From: DATBLE01 sp963837265
Lineage (GTDB): Bacteria; Actinomycetota; Thermoleophilia; Gaiellales; Gaiellaceae
Reading direction: 5' to 3'
Length of the DNA stretch: 64,000 nt
Assembly (NCBI GenBank): GCA_963837265.1
Contig: CAWIMQ010000001.1
Span: 875,824 to 939,823, forward strand
Under the pieces are notes generated by a model. It ran no database searches and was not told the DNA's origin. It saw only the letters and a list, made by a program, of their open reading frames with translations. Within the stretch, counting starts at the first letter, position 1, and each line of letters starts with the position of its first letter. Shown piece after piece: positions 45,081 to 53,700 of the stretch. A program made the translations under genes and the position numbers.

Positions 45081-45848
45081 GTGGCGAACGCAGCACCGCT
45101 CGAGACTCTCGGGGCCCGCGACGGGCCCCGAGAGCTCTTGCAGGTGACCGGGCTCACGGCCCGCTACGGACCGATCCTTGCCGTTCGTGACGCGTCCCTG
45201 GTCGTTCGCGCAGGCGAGATCGTCGCCCTGGTCGGAGCGAACGGCGCCGGCAAGACGACGACACTCTCCGCGATCGCCGGGCTGCACGGCTCGCGGAGCG
45301 GCTCGGTCGCGTTTCTCGGCGACGACGTGTCGCACGCCTCGCCGGAGGCGATCGTCCGCAGAGGGATCGGGCTCGTCCCGGAGGGCAGGCGCCTCTTCTC
45401 GGGGCTGACCGTGGCCGAGAACCTGGCGATCGGCGGCTCGATCCGGCACGGCCAGCCCGACCAGAAGGCGTGGCAGGAGCGGCTGCTCGAGCTCTTCCCG
45501 GTGCTTCGCGAGCGTCTCGGCCAGCGGGCGGGGACGCTGTCCGGCGGCGAGCAGCAGCAGCTGGCCATCGGTCGGGCACTGATGTCCCGGCCGCAGCTGT
45601 TGCTGCTCGACGAGCCGACGCTCGGGCTCGCCCCCAAGCTCGTCCGTCTGGTCTTCGAGCTGATCGGCCGCCTGCGGGACGAGGAGAGAGTCAGCATCCT
45701 GCTGGTCGAGCAGAACGTGCACCAGGCTCTCGACCTCTGCGACCGCGCCTACGTGATGCGGACCGGTCAGATCGCGGTGGAGGGCACGCCGGACGAGCTC
45801 AGGCGGTCGACGCACATCGAGGACGCCTACCTCGGAGCGATCGCGTGA
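45081..45848 (+). CDS. livF: Branched-chain-type ABC transporter ATPase LivF
   Basis: 255-residue second ATPase: Walker A GANGAGKTT, signature LSGGEQQQLAIGRAL, Walker B LLLLDEPTLGL and VEQNVHQA. The GTG start follows the binding-protein stop with no gap; the stop overlaps livH by four bases. The first 20 residues contain an inverted repeat in the DNA (GGGCCCGCGACGGGCCC, 45111-45127) that could form a small hairpin at the junction. Confidence 0.94.
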   Translation: MANAAPLETLGARDGPRELLQVTGLTARYGPILAVRDASLVVRAGEIVALVGANGAGKTTTLSAIAGLHGSRSGSVAFLGDDVSHASPEAIVRRGIGLVPEGRRLFSGLTVAENLAIGGSIRHGQPDQKAWQERLLELFPVLRERLGQRAGTLSGGEQQQLAIGRALMSRPQLLLLDEPTLGLAPKLVRLVFELIGRLRDEERVSILLVEQNVHQALDLCDRAYVMRTGQIAVEGTPDELRRSTHIEDAYLGAIA

Positions 45849-46732
45849 GCCAGGTCCTCCAGCAGGGCATCAACGCGCTCGCGCTGGGCAGCACCTTCGC
45901 GCTGCTCGCCCTGGGGCTGGCGATGGTGTTCAGCATCCTCGGGCTGATCAACTTCGCGCACGGCGAGCTGGTGACGATCGGCGGCTACACGATGTGGGCC
46001 CTGCTCGGCCACGGCGTGCCCTGGGGGGCGGTGATCCCGCTGACGCTGATCGCGTGCGGGCTGGCGGCCGTGGCGATGGAGCGGATCGCCTTCAGGCCCC
46101 TGCGCGGGGCCAACCTCGTGACGCTGCTCGTGACCTCGTTCGCGGTCAGCGTCCTCATCCAGGTCGTCTTCCAGGTCTTCATCGACACCGCTCCCAAGGG
46201 GATCGTGCTGCCGGGCTGGGTGAACACGGCGGTACACGTCGGCTCGACCTCCATCAGCCTGATCAAGCTCCTGACCGCGGCGACCACCCTCGCCGCGCTC
46301 GCGGTGCTCACCCTCTTCATGCGGCACAGCCTGCTGGGCATCCAGATGCGCGCGGCTGCCGAGGACTTCGGCGCCGTCCGGCTGATGGGGGTCCGCGCGA
46401 ACCTCGTCGTCGGCTCGGCGTTCGCCCTCTCGGGGGTGCTGGCCGGGCTCGCAGCGCTCTTCTTCTACGGCCGCGTGGCGGCGGTCAGCCCCGGAGACGG
46501 CACGCCGCTCGTGATCAGCGCCTTCATCGCCGTCATCCTGGGGGGAGCCGGAAACCTCGCCGGCGCCGTCGTCGGCGGCTTCGCGCTCGGGATCGCCACG
46601 GAGGTCCTCGAGGCGAACCTGCACGGCAACATCGCCCAGTTCAGCGACGCCCTGGCACTGGCGATCGTCGTGGGCATCCTGCTCCTCCGCCCACACGGCC
46701 TGGTCGCGCGCGCGCAGGAAGGGCAAGGATGA
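45845..46732 (+). CDS. livH: Branched-chain-type ABC transporter permease LivH
   Basis: 295-residue inner-membrane protein with about eight hydrophobic segments. QVLQQGINALALGSTFALLALGLAMVFSILGLINFAHGEL, read in parts, is the invariant LivH opening; the EDFGAVRLMGVR loop contacts the ATPases. Start GTG overlaps the livF stop. Confidence 0.93.
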   Translation: MSQVLQQGINALALGSTFALLALGLAMVFSILGLINFAHGELVTIGGYTMWALLGHGVPWGAVIPLTLIACGLAAVAMERIAFRPLRGANLVTLLVTSFAVSVLIQVVFQVFIDTAPKGIVLPGWVNTAVHVGSTSISLIKLLTAATTLAALAVLTLFMRHSLLGIQMRAAAEDFGAVRLMGVRANLVVGSAFALSGVLAGLAALFFYGRVAAVSPGDGTPLVISAFIAVILGGAGNLAGAVVGGFALGIATEVLEANLHGNIAQFSDALALAIVVGILLLRPHGLVARAQEGQG

Positions 46733-47808
46733 GCGGCGCGCTCCGCTACTGGGGCCTGCGCTCCGCGCTCGGCTCGTCGCTGCTCGCAGCTCTCCTCGTC
46801 CTCGCCGGCGTCTGGGGCTGGGCGGACGCCGCCCAGAAGGAGAAGCTGACGCACTTCTTCATCAACGTCGTCCTCGTGGTCGCGCTCCAGCTCTTCTCGG
46901 GCAACTCCGGCATCCTGTCGTTCGGCCAGATGGCCTTCGTCGGGACGGGTGCGTACGTGGGCGCGATCCTCACGCTCGACCCGGCGCTGAAGCCGACGCT
47001 GCTGACGAGCCTGCCGCACGCCCTTGCCACCTCCCAGCCGCTGTCCTGGTGGCTTGCCATCCTCGCCGCCGCTGCGGCCGGTGCGATCGTCGCAGTCGCG
47101 ACGGGCGTGCCGATCCTCCGGCTCGACGGAGGCTCGGTCGTGATCGCGATCCTCTCGTTCCTCCTGATCTCGGACGTGGTCTTCGCCGCCTGGACCGGGG
47201 TGACGCGGGGCTCCGGCGGCCTCTACGGCCTGCCTGCCGACACGACGATGGGGCGCGCCCTGCTCGTCGCCGTCGTCGCGGTCTTCGTCGCCCGCTGGTT
47301 CAAGGACTCGAAGACGGGCCTGCTGCTGCAGGCGAGCCGGGAAGACGCCTTCTCGGCGGCTTCGATCGGCGTGGGGGTACGCGCGGCGCGGGCCCGGGCG
47401 TGGGTCCTGAGCGGCGCCCTGAGCGCCGCCGCCGGCGCCGTCTTCGCCTGGTGGCTCGGCACGATCTCGCCGACGGACTTCTTCCTCGCGCCGACCTTCG
47501 CGTTGATCGTGATGTTCATCGTCGGCGGCACCGGCACGGTCAGCGGTGCCGTGCTCGGAGCCGCGATCGTCACGCTCTCCCAGGAGGGGCTGCGACAGTA
47601 CGAGCAGACGAGGCTCGACCTCGGCATCTTCACGCTCGGGAGCCTCACCGGCCTCACCCAGTTCGTGCTCGTCCTGATGATCCTGGTCGCGATGTACTTC
47701 CGCCGCGAGGGGCTGCTCGGCCGGCGTGAGCTCGACGAGTTGCTCGAGCGGTTCGCGCGAGGACGGCTGGGTGGAAGGCCGGCGGCCGCCGGGCGCCGCA
47801 CCCCCTAG
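46729..47808 (+). CDS. livM: Branched-chain-type ABC transporter permease LivM
   Basis: 359-residue permease, partner of LivH. Hallmarks: LFSGNSGILSFGQMAFVGTGAY, ILSFLLISDVVF and the cytoplasmic loop EDAFSAASIGVGVRAARARAW, followed by VGGTGTVSGAVLGAA. Last gene of the importer operon; ATG overlaps the livH stop. The next gene is convergent after 58 bases. Confidence 0.93.
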   Translation: MSGALRYWGLRSALGSSLLAALLVLAGVWGWADAAQKEKLTHFFINVVLVVALQLFSGNSGILSFGQMAFVGTGAYVGAILTLDPALKPTLLTSLPHALATSQPLSWWLAILAAAAAGAIVAVATGVPILRLDGGSVVIAILSFLLISDVVFAAWTGVTRGSGGLYGLPADTTMGRALLVAVVAVFVARWFKDSKTGLLLQASREDAFSAASIGVGVRAARARAWVLSGALSAAAGAVFAWWLGTISPTDFFLAPTFALIVMFIVGGTGTVSGAVLGAAIVTLSQEGLRQYEQTRLDLGIFTLGSLTGLTQFVLVLMILVAMYFRREGLLGRRELDELLERFARGRLGGRPAAAGRRTP

Positions 47809-47866
47809 CGGCGGCGGCCGGAATCGAGCGGCGGCCCCGTCCGATCGTGGACGAGTTGCGGCCCGC

Positions 47867-48958
47867 TCAGGTCGCCAGCAGCCGCATGGTGTCGTCGATG
47901 CCGGCGAGGTACGCCGGGAAGGAGAACTCGGGCAACTCGAGCGCGTCCGGGAAGTGGCCCTCGTAGAGCGGGAAGCAGCCCCCCGGCGGTGACGGGTTGA
48001 GACAGACCGTGTCGAGCCCGGCGGCTTGCAGCTCGCCGGCACGCCGGCGCACGGCGGCGGCGGAGCCGGCGATCGTGACGGCATCCGCGAAGTCGTCGCC
48101 GACCGCGGCGAGCGCTCCGGGGAGGTCGGCCGCGGCGACACGCTCCTGCACCACCCGCGCCTGCCCCTCGAAGCCGGCCGCGGCGAAGCTGTCGGCGTAG
48201 TGGGGCGACGAGCCGCCTGCGGTCGCGAACATGACCACCTGCCCCTTCGCCTGCCGGAGAGCATCCGGGTCCTCGCTGACGACCGACGGATAGCCGCAGG
48301 CGATCTCGACCTCCTCCACAGGGCGGCCCGCCCGCTCCGCGCCGGCGCGGATGCTCGGGACGACGACGTCGCGGACGTAGGCGGCCGTGTAGCAATACCC
48401 GATCACGCCGTCGGCGATCTCGCCGGCGAGGCGCAGCATCTGCGGCCCGATCGCGGCGACGTAGATCCGCACCGGCCGCTTCGGCGGCTGCATCGTCAGC
48501 CGGAAGTTCCGGACGCTGAAGATCTCGCCCTCGTACGTGACCAGCTCGCCGGCGAGGATCCGGCGCAGGATCGCGACGAACTCTCTCATCGCCCGCACCG
48601 GCCGTGTGTAGCTGCGCCCGTGCCAGCCCTCGACGTAACCGCGGGCCTGGACGCCGAGCCCGAGCATCAGGCGGCCTCCGGAGAGCTCGTTCAGGGTTGC
48701 CGCCTGCAGCGCGAGGGTGACCGGCGAGCGGCTCCAGATCCCGACCACGCCGGTGGCAACCTCGATCCGGCTCGTCCTCGTCGCCGCCGCCGTCGCCGGC
48801 CCGAAGGCATCCCCGAAGGTGATCTCCGGAAACCAGGCGGCGCGGAAGCCGCTCTCCTCGGCGCGGACGCCGTAGTCGACGGCGAGCGCAGGCGGAAGCG
48901 CCTGCAGGAAGATGTCGAGCCCGGGCCGCGCGTCCGACGTCGTCGCGTACGGCTGCAT
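47867..48958 (-). CDS. LLM-class flavin/F420-dependent oxidoreductase 4
   Basis: 363-residue luciferase-like enzyme: VRAEESGFRAAWFPEITFGDAF, TGVVGIWSRSPVTLAL, MLGLGVQARGYVEGWHGR and VRIYVAAIGPQMLRLAGE. This is nearest in pattern to F420-dependent glucose-6-phosphate-dehydrogenase-like and N5,N10-methylene-H4MPT reductase-like actinobacterial proteins. Transcribed away from the M24/PanE operon with a 133-base gap upstream, so it is probably a separate unit. Confidence 0.88.
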   Translation of the reverse strand: MQPYATTSDARPGLDIFLQALPPALAVDYGVRAEESGFRAAWFPEITFGDAFGPATAAATRTSRIEVATGVVGIWSRSPVTLALQAATLNELSGGRLMLGLGVQARGYVEGWHGRSYTRPVRAMREFVAILRRILAGELVTYEGEIFSVRNFRLTMQPPKRPVRIYVAAIGPQMLRLAGEIADGVIGYCYTAAYVRDVVVPSIRAGAERAGRPVEEVEIACGYPSVVSEDPDALRQAKGQVVMFATAGGSSPHYADSFAAAGFEGQARVVQERVAAADLPGALAAVGDDFADAVTIAGSAAAVRRRAGELQAAGLDTVCLNPSPPGGCFPLYEGHFPDALELPEFSFPAYLAGIDDTMRLLAT

Positions 48959-49091
48959 GAGAGGACCATGTTCTCACGGGCCGTGGCCTCGTGCCCCGGC
49001 CGCGCCCCCGCGCGCGGGCGGCCTGCACCCCGGCCGCGAAAGCAGAGGGCGAGAACCGCAACCGGCGCCGCGTGGCCCGGGAGTGAGGCCC

Positions 49092-50210
49092 TCAGCCGCC
49101 GGATCGGCGCTCTGCCCCGGTGAAGATCTGCAGCGCCACGTCGGAGAAGGGCACGCCCGCGTCCTCCGTCACGAGCCAGGTGTCCTGCATGTAGAGGCAG
49201 GCGCCTTCGTCCGCCGTGACCGCGTGCGGGTGCATCGACACCACCATGCCCGGCCGCAGCTCGGCCTCGGCTCCCTCCCCGATCCGCGGGAACTCGATCA
49301 TCGTCATCCCGATCGAGTGGCCGGTGACGTGGCCGAGCGTGAAGCCGCGGTCGAGGAACGGCTTCGAGACCGCCGTGTGCACGTCGTGGGCGGTCGAGCC
49401 CGCGCGCATCGTCCGCTTCGCCGCCTCGAAGTACTCGAGGTAGGCGTCCATCGCCGAGAGCGTCTCCGCGTTCGGGGTGCCCGCGCAGATCGGCCGCGAG
49501 AACTCGACCCAGTGGCCGCCGGGGCCGGCGACCTCCAGCCCGTAGAGGAGGAGATCGTCCCGCCCGATCCGCCTGGTCGCGCTCGGGAACTTGAACTCCG
49601 GCCCGGCGCCGCCGCCCTCGCCGGTCAGCACCATGTCCATCGTCAGGCGCGACGTACCGGCGGCGGCGAAGACCCGCTCGGCCTCGCCCATGAGCTCCGC
49701 TTCGGTCCTGCCGACCTCGAAGGCCTCGAGCACGGCCCAGAAGCCGGCCTCGTTGATGCGGAAGCTCTCCCGGACGAGCTCCAGCTCCTCGGCCGACTTC
49801 ACCGCCCGGGCGAGGTCGAAGCCCTGGTCCCAGGGCTCGGCGACGGCGGCGAGCGGACGGTAGTCGCGCACCGGCATCACGTGGTCGAGCCCGTAGATCC
49901 CGACGCGCTTCCAGCCCCGGTCGGCGATCCACCGGCCCGGGTGCTCGGCGAAGACCTTGTCCTCGATCCAGGTCTCGGAGTGGTCGCCGACCCAGCGCGC
50001 CTCCCGCGGGAAGACGATCGTCGGCTCGCCGTCGACCGGCAGGACGACGTAGGCGTAGCGGTGGAGGATGCGGAAGCCGGAGAGGTAGCGCACCGCGCCC
50101 TCGAAGCCCGTGTACTCGGAGCCGGCGACGACGACGGCGTCCAGGCCGTCCCGCGCCGCCGCCTCGCGCACGACTGCGAACCGCCGCTCGATCTCCGCCC
50201 GGCTCGTCAT
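49092..50210 (-). CDS. M24/creatinase-fold protein lacking metal ligands
   Basis: 372-residue pita-bread-fold protein. The N-terminal creatinase domain is intact and His298 in TGHSIGM is kept. At the metal sites the Asp of the second ligand is Glu236, the EPG glutamate is His327 (SMHPHA) and the last Glu is Gln342 (YMQDTW). A normal dinuclear aminopeptidase site therefore cannot form. Creatinase itself is metal-free and works with His, so a hydrolase or lyase on a guanidino- or amide-type molecule remains possible. Overlaps the PanE-like gene by four bases. Confidence 0.82.
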   Translation of the reverse strand: MTSRAEIERRFAVVREAAARDGLDAVVVAGSEYTGFEGAVRYLSGFRILHRYAYVVLPVDGEPTIVFPREARWVGDHSETWIEDKVFAEHPGRWIADRGWKRVGIYGLDHVMPVRDYRPLAAVAEPWDQGFDLARAVKSAEELELVRESFRINEAGFWAVLEAFEVGRTEAELMGEAERVFAAAGTSRLTMDMVLTGEGGGAGPEFKFPSATRRIGRDDLLLYGLEVAGPGGHWVEFSRPICAGTPNAETLSAMDAYLEYFEAAKRTMRAGSTAHDVHTAVSKPFLDRGFTLGHVTGHSIGMTMIEFPRIGEGAEAELRPGMVVSMHPHAVTADEGACLYMQDTWLVTEDAGVPFSDVALQIFTGAERRSGG

Positions 50211-51118
50211 CGGGGGGCCTGCTTGGCCCTGATCAGCGCCGTCAGCGCCCGGTTCAGGGGCGCCTCCACCCCGTGGCGCTCGCCGAAGGCGACGATCGCG
50301 CCGTTCAGGAAGTCGATCTCGGTCTCGCGACCGGCCTCCACGTCCTGGAGCATGCTCGGCTTGTGGCCGTAGGCGACGTCCTTGCGCGCGGCGTGGTCGA
50401 ACAGGTCCTCCGGGCTCTGATCGAGGACGATGCCCTGCGCCTCGGCGACGGCGCGGCCCTCCGCCATCACCGCCCACGCGAGGTCGCGCGTCGGGGGCTC
50501 GGCGACCTGGCCGTGGGTCCGGCCGGTCAGGGCGGCGATCGCGTTCGAGGCGGCGTTGAAGATGAGCTTGCGCCACTGGGCGCCGCGCGCGTCCTCGAGC
50601 GCGTGGGTGGGCATGCCCGCGCGGGTGCAGGCATCGGCAAGTGCCTCGATCGCCGCCGTCGGCGCGGGGCTCGGCTCGAACGGGCCGATGTGCGTGTCTC
50701 CCCGGGTGTCCCAGCCGACGTGGCCAGGCTCGACCACGTGGCCCGCCGGGAAGGTCGTCCCGCGGATCACCCGGCGGACGTGCTCGGCGACGAGCTCCTC
50801 GTTGCCGGCGCCGTTCTGCACGGAGCAGACCGCGCCGTCGGCGAAGGCGTGTGCGGTCGCCGCCATCGCCTGCGCGGTGTGCATGCTCTTCGTCGCGACG
50901 ATCCCGAGGTTGCAGGGCGGGAGCTCGCGCGGGTCGGCGGTCGCGCGGACACGCCCGACGACGTCGCCGGCGCCCGAGAGGCGGAGGCCTTCGGCGTTGA
51001 TCGCGTCCACGTGCTCCCGCCACGGGTCGTACGCCCAGACCTCGACGCCCTCGAGCGTTCCGAGGTTGGCGGCGAAGAGGGAGCCGACCGCGCCGCAGCC
51101 GATGACGGCGATCCTCAC
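50207..51118 (-). CDS. Ketopantoate reductase-like protein (PanE/ApbA) 1
   Basis: 303-residue NADP-dependent 2-dehydropantoate-reductase-fold protein. The nucleotide motif is VIGCGAVGSLFAANL; the catalytic-Lys region is GAQWRKLIFNAASNAIAALTG; the C-terminal domain ends with PSMLQDVEAGRETEIDFLNG. These are general ketopantoate-reductase features, but two tandem copies beside a creatinase-fold protein suggest a catabolic 2-oxo-acid/2-hydroxy-acid role instead of pantothenate synthesis. GTG start overlaps the other copy. Confidence 0.88.
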   Translation of the reverse strand: MRIAVIGCGAVGSLFAANLGTLEGVEVWAYDPWREHVDAINAEGLRLSGAGDVVGRVRATADPRELPPCNLGIVATKSMHTAQAMAATAHAFADGAVCSVQNGAGNEELVAEHVRRVIRGTTFPAGHVVEPGHVGWDTRGDTHIGPFEPSPAPTAAIEALADACTRAGMPTHALEDARGAQWRKLIFNAASNAIAALTGRTHGQVAEPPTRDLAWAVMAEGRAVAEAQGIVLDQSPEDLFDHAARKDVAYGHKPSMLQDVEAGRETEIDFLNGAIVAFGERHGVEAPLNRALTALIRAKQAPR

Positions 51119-52059
51119 GTCGTCTCTCTCGCTTTCACGAGCCGGTACATCGCCTGGTGGAGCGGAACGGGGACACCGTGCCTCGCCGCCTCGCGGACGA
51201 GCGCGCCGGTGATGAAGTCGACCTCGGTCGGGCGGCCGGCGCGGACGTCCTCGAGCATCGAGGGGACGTGGGCGTAGGCACCCTCGGCGGCGAGGGTCTC
51301 GCCGCGGCGGACGGCGTGGACGTTCATCTCCCAGGGATCTTCGTGCAGCCGGACCCCGGCCGCCGCGGCAACGGCGTCGCCCTCGAGCATCAGGTCGTGG
51401 ACGAGATGGCCGAGGTCGGTCTCGCGCCCGCGCGCGGCGAACGCCGAGACGTGCGGGAGGCCGGTCAGGGCGGAGACCGTGTTCACGGTCGCGTTGAAGA
51501 TCAGCTTCGACCACTGCGCCGGCCGCAGGTCGGGGAACGCCCGGGCGTGCAGGCCGGAGGCGGTGAGGAGCGCCTCGATCTCCCGCGCGTCCTCGTAGGT
51601 CGCGGTGCCGGCGAATGGGCCCAGCCACGTCTCGGTGTCGAGCTCGTACTCGACGTGGTCGTCGGCATGGCGGACCCCGGACATGAAGGTCACCGCCGAG
51701 ATCAGCGGCCAGCCGCCCTGCTCGCCGACGACCTCCTCCGCGCCGAGGCCGTTCTGGATCGTCATCAGGGTCGCGCGGGGGAAACGTCCGGCGAGCTGCC
51801 TCGCGGCTTCCTCGAGCTGCGTCGCCTTGGTCGCGACGATGCCCAGGTCGAAGTCCGCCAACGCGGCCGGGTCGGCGGTGGCGTCCACCACGGCGGTGAA
51901 GTCGGACTTGCCCGAGATGCGCAGGCCGCCGTCGTTCAGCGCGCGGGCGTGCTCGTCGCGGCGGGTGAGCACGCCGACCTCGGCCACTCGGGCGAGGTGC
52001 GCGGCGTAGAGGCTGCCGATCACGCCCGCCCCGATCACGCACACACGCTCGATCGCCAC
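51115..52059 (-). CDS. Ketopantoate reductase-like protein (PanE/ApbA) 2
   Basis: 314-residue paralogue of the preceding protein: VCVIGAGVIGSLYAAHLARV, IVATKATQLEEAA, AQWSKLIFNATVNTVSALTG and PSMLEDVRAGRPTEVDFITG. It leads the three-gene operon (PanE2-PanE1-M24). The GTG start sits six bases after the -10 hexamer TAGCGT, giving a leaderless transcript, and the promoter abuts a large inverted repeat shared with the divergent EamA gene. Confidence 0.88.
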   Translation of the reverse strand: MAIERVCVIGAGVIGSLYAAHLARVAEVGVLTRRDEHARALNDGGLRISGKSDFTAVVDATADPAALADFDLGIVATKATQLEEAARQLAGRFPRATLMTIQNGLGAEEVVGEQGGWPLISAVTFMSGVRHADDHVEYELDTETWLGPFAGTATYEDAREIEALLTASGLHARAFPDLRPAQWSKLIFNATVNTVSALTGLPHVSAFAARGRETDLGHLVHDLMLEGDAVAAAAGVRLHEDPWEMNVHAVRRGETLAAEGAYAHVPSMLEDVRAGRPTEVDFITGALVREAARHGVPVPLHQAMYRLVKARETT

Positions 52060-52065
52060 GCGGCA

Positions 52066-52108
52066 ACGCTAGTCGATCGATCGAGGAGCACGATCGATCG
52101 ACTAGGTT
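52066..52108. promoter_or_regulatory. Divergent promoters around a 15-bp perfect inverted repeat
   Basis: Arms 52069-52083 (CTAGTCGATCGATCG) and 52091-52105 are exact inverse complements around seven bases (AGGAGCA). Each arm end provides a -10 element: TAGCGT on the minus strand (52071-52066) for PanE2 and TAGGTT on the plus strand (52103-52108) for EamA, each six bases before a GTG. A dimeric or tetrameric regulator bound here would control both genes. Confidence 0.6.
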
Positions 52109-52114
52109 CGCGCA

Positions 52115-52972
52115 GTGCTCGGAGTCGGACTCGCGCTGCTCTCGGCCGTGCTCTTCGGCGCGATGACGATCGCGCTCGCCTTCTCCGTCCGGCGGAGCAG
52201 GGACGCCGAGGTGGGCGCGTTCGCGACCTCGATCGTCGGCTTCCTCGTCTGCGCCGTGGTCGCGGCGGCCGGACGAGAGTGGGGCGGCGCGCTCTGGCCG
52301 TACATGCTCGCAGGGCTCCTGGCGCCCGGAGGCTCGCAGCTCCTCTTCGTGCTCGCCGTACGAGAGGCGGGAGCGGCACGGACGTCGGTGATCGCAGGCG
52401 CGGCGCCGCTCGTCGCCGTGACGATCGCGATCGCCGGGTTCGGCGAGCCGGCGCAGGCGCCGCTGCTCGTCGGAGCGGTGCTGATCGTCGCGGGCAGCCT
52501 CGCCCTGGTCGCAGAGCGGGTGCGACCCGACTCGTTCCGGCCGATCGGCCTCGCCTTCGCCTTCGGCTGCACGGTGTTCTTCGCGACCCGTGACAACGTC
52601 GTCCGCCGCATCGCCTCCGGGAGCGACGTCGCGCCCCAGCTCGCCGGGGCGACGACGATCCTGTCCGGCGCCGTGGTGATCCTGCTCTACCTGGCTGCCA
52701 CCCGGCGGGGGCGGCTCGCGGGCGACCTCCGGCGCGAGGCGGCTCCCTTCGTCCTCCCGGGGCTCGCCTGGGGTGCCTCCTACGCCTCGCTCTTCGAGGC
52801 CTTCTACCGCGCCCGGGTGACGGTGGTGAGCCCGCTGGTCGCGACCGAGTCGCTGGTCAGCGTACTGCTGGCGGTGCTGCTCCTGCGCCGGACCGAGCTG
52901 GTCGGGCGGCAACTCGTCGTCGGCGCCCTCCTGGTCGTCGCCGGCGGCGCGCTGATCGGCGCCTTCCGCTAG
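52115..52972 (+). CDS. EamA/DMT-family transporter
   Basis: 285-residue membrane protein with ten hydrophobic segments in two EamA repeats (first repeat from LGVGLALLSAVLFGAMTIAL; second from PIGLAFAFGCTVFFATRD). Family members export or import amino acids, sugars and metabolites. It is divergent from the PanE-M24 operon and shares its regulatory palindrome, so it may move the substrate or product of these enzymes. GTG start, leaderless. Ends four bases into the convergent sulfurtransferase gene. Confidence 0.9.
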   Translation: MLGVGLALLSAVLFGAMTIALAFSVRRSRDAEVGAFATSIVGFLVCAVVAAAGREWGGALWPYMLAGLLAPGGSQLLFVLAVREAGAARTSVIAGAAPLVAVTIAIAGFGEPAQAPLLVGAVLIVAGSLALVAERVRPDSFRPIGLAFAFGCTVFFATRDNVVRRIASGSDVAPQLAGATTILSGAVVILLYLAATRRGRLAGDLRREAAPFVLPGLAWGASYASLFEAFYRARVTVVSPLVATESLVSVLLAVLLLRRTELVGRQLVVGALLVVAGGALIGAFR

Positions 52973-53700
52973 CCCTGTTCGGCCGGAAGGCCGCGGGCGC
53001 ACCAGTCGCTCCACGAGCCCGGGTAGAGCCTCGCGTCCGGACGGCCGGCCTGCGCGAGGGCGAGCAGGTTCTCGCACGCGGTCACGCCCGAGCCGCAGTA
53101 GACGGCGATCTCGCCGGCCCCGAGGAGGCCCGGCGGGACGAGGGCCGCGTCGGTGTACGGCCAGCTCACCGCGCCCGGGATGCGCCCCGCGACCGGGTCG
53201 ATCGGCTCGGCCTCGCCGCGGTAACGCTCAGGCGACCGTGCGTCGACGACCACCAGGCCCGGGTCGCCGAGGCGCGCGGCCAGCTCGCCGGCCTCGATCG
53301 TGTCCCCCGCGCGTGCACGTGGGACGAGCTCGGCCCCCTCGATCTCCTCCTCGCCGCCGCGCACGGGCCCGAGCCATGCCCCGAAGCCCCCGCGCAGCAC
53401 CGCGACCTCCTCGTGCCCGAAGTGGCGAAGGAGCCACCAGAGGCGGGCCGCGCCGCCGGCTGCGCCGTGGTCGTAGGCGACCACGAGCACGCCGGTCCCG
53501 ATCCCGGCCCGGGAGGCGGCGGCGGCGAATGCCCGTGCGTCTGGCAGCGGGTGCCGCCCCTGCCCTTCTGCGGCAAGGTCGGAGAGCTCGTCGATTCCGA
53601 GAAACGCGGCGCCTGGAACGTGCGACTCGAGGTAGGCCTCGCGTCCGGCCTCGACCCGGTCGAGCGAGTACCCGCAGTCGACGAACCGGTACCGGGTCAG
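52969..53700 (-). CDS. Thiosulfate/mercaptopyruvate sulfurtransferase (tandem rhodanese)
   Basis: 243-residue two-domain rhodanese. Domain 1 (RFVDCGYSLDRVEAGREAYL, HVPGAAFLGID) is inactive; domain 2 contains VVDARSPERYRGEAEP and the active-site loop CGSGVTACE. In many rhodaneses a shorter N-terminus is rare: here no ATG, GTG or TTG occurs in frame near the beginning, and the only plausible initiator is CTG at 53700, overlapping the upstream stop as CTGA. Transfers sulfur from thiosulfate or 3-mercaptopyruvate to a thiol or cyanide. Confidence 0.85.
   Translation of the reverse strand: MTRYRFVDCGYSLDRVEAGREAYLESHVPGAAFLGIDELSDLAAEGQGRHPLPDARAFAAAASRAGIGTGVLVVAYDHGAAGGAARLWWLLRHFGHEEVAVLRGGFGAWLGPVRGGEEEIEGAELVPRARAGDTIEAGELAARLGDPGLVVVDARSPERYRGEAEPIDPVAGRIPGAVSWPYTDAALVPPGLLGAGEIAVYCGSGVTACENLLALAQAGRPDARLYPGSWSDWCARGLPAEQG

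Noticed and set aside
51119..53077. Upstream extension of the PanE-like gene to a 956-residue frame
   Set aside because: The extension is antisense-type low-complexity sequence over the second PanE and EamA genes; the fold starts at the GTG 51118 next to VIGCGAVG.
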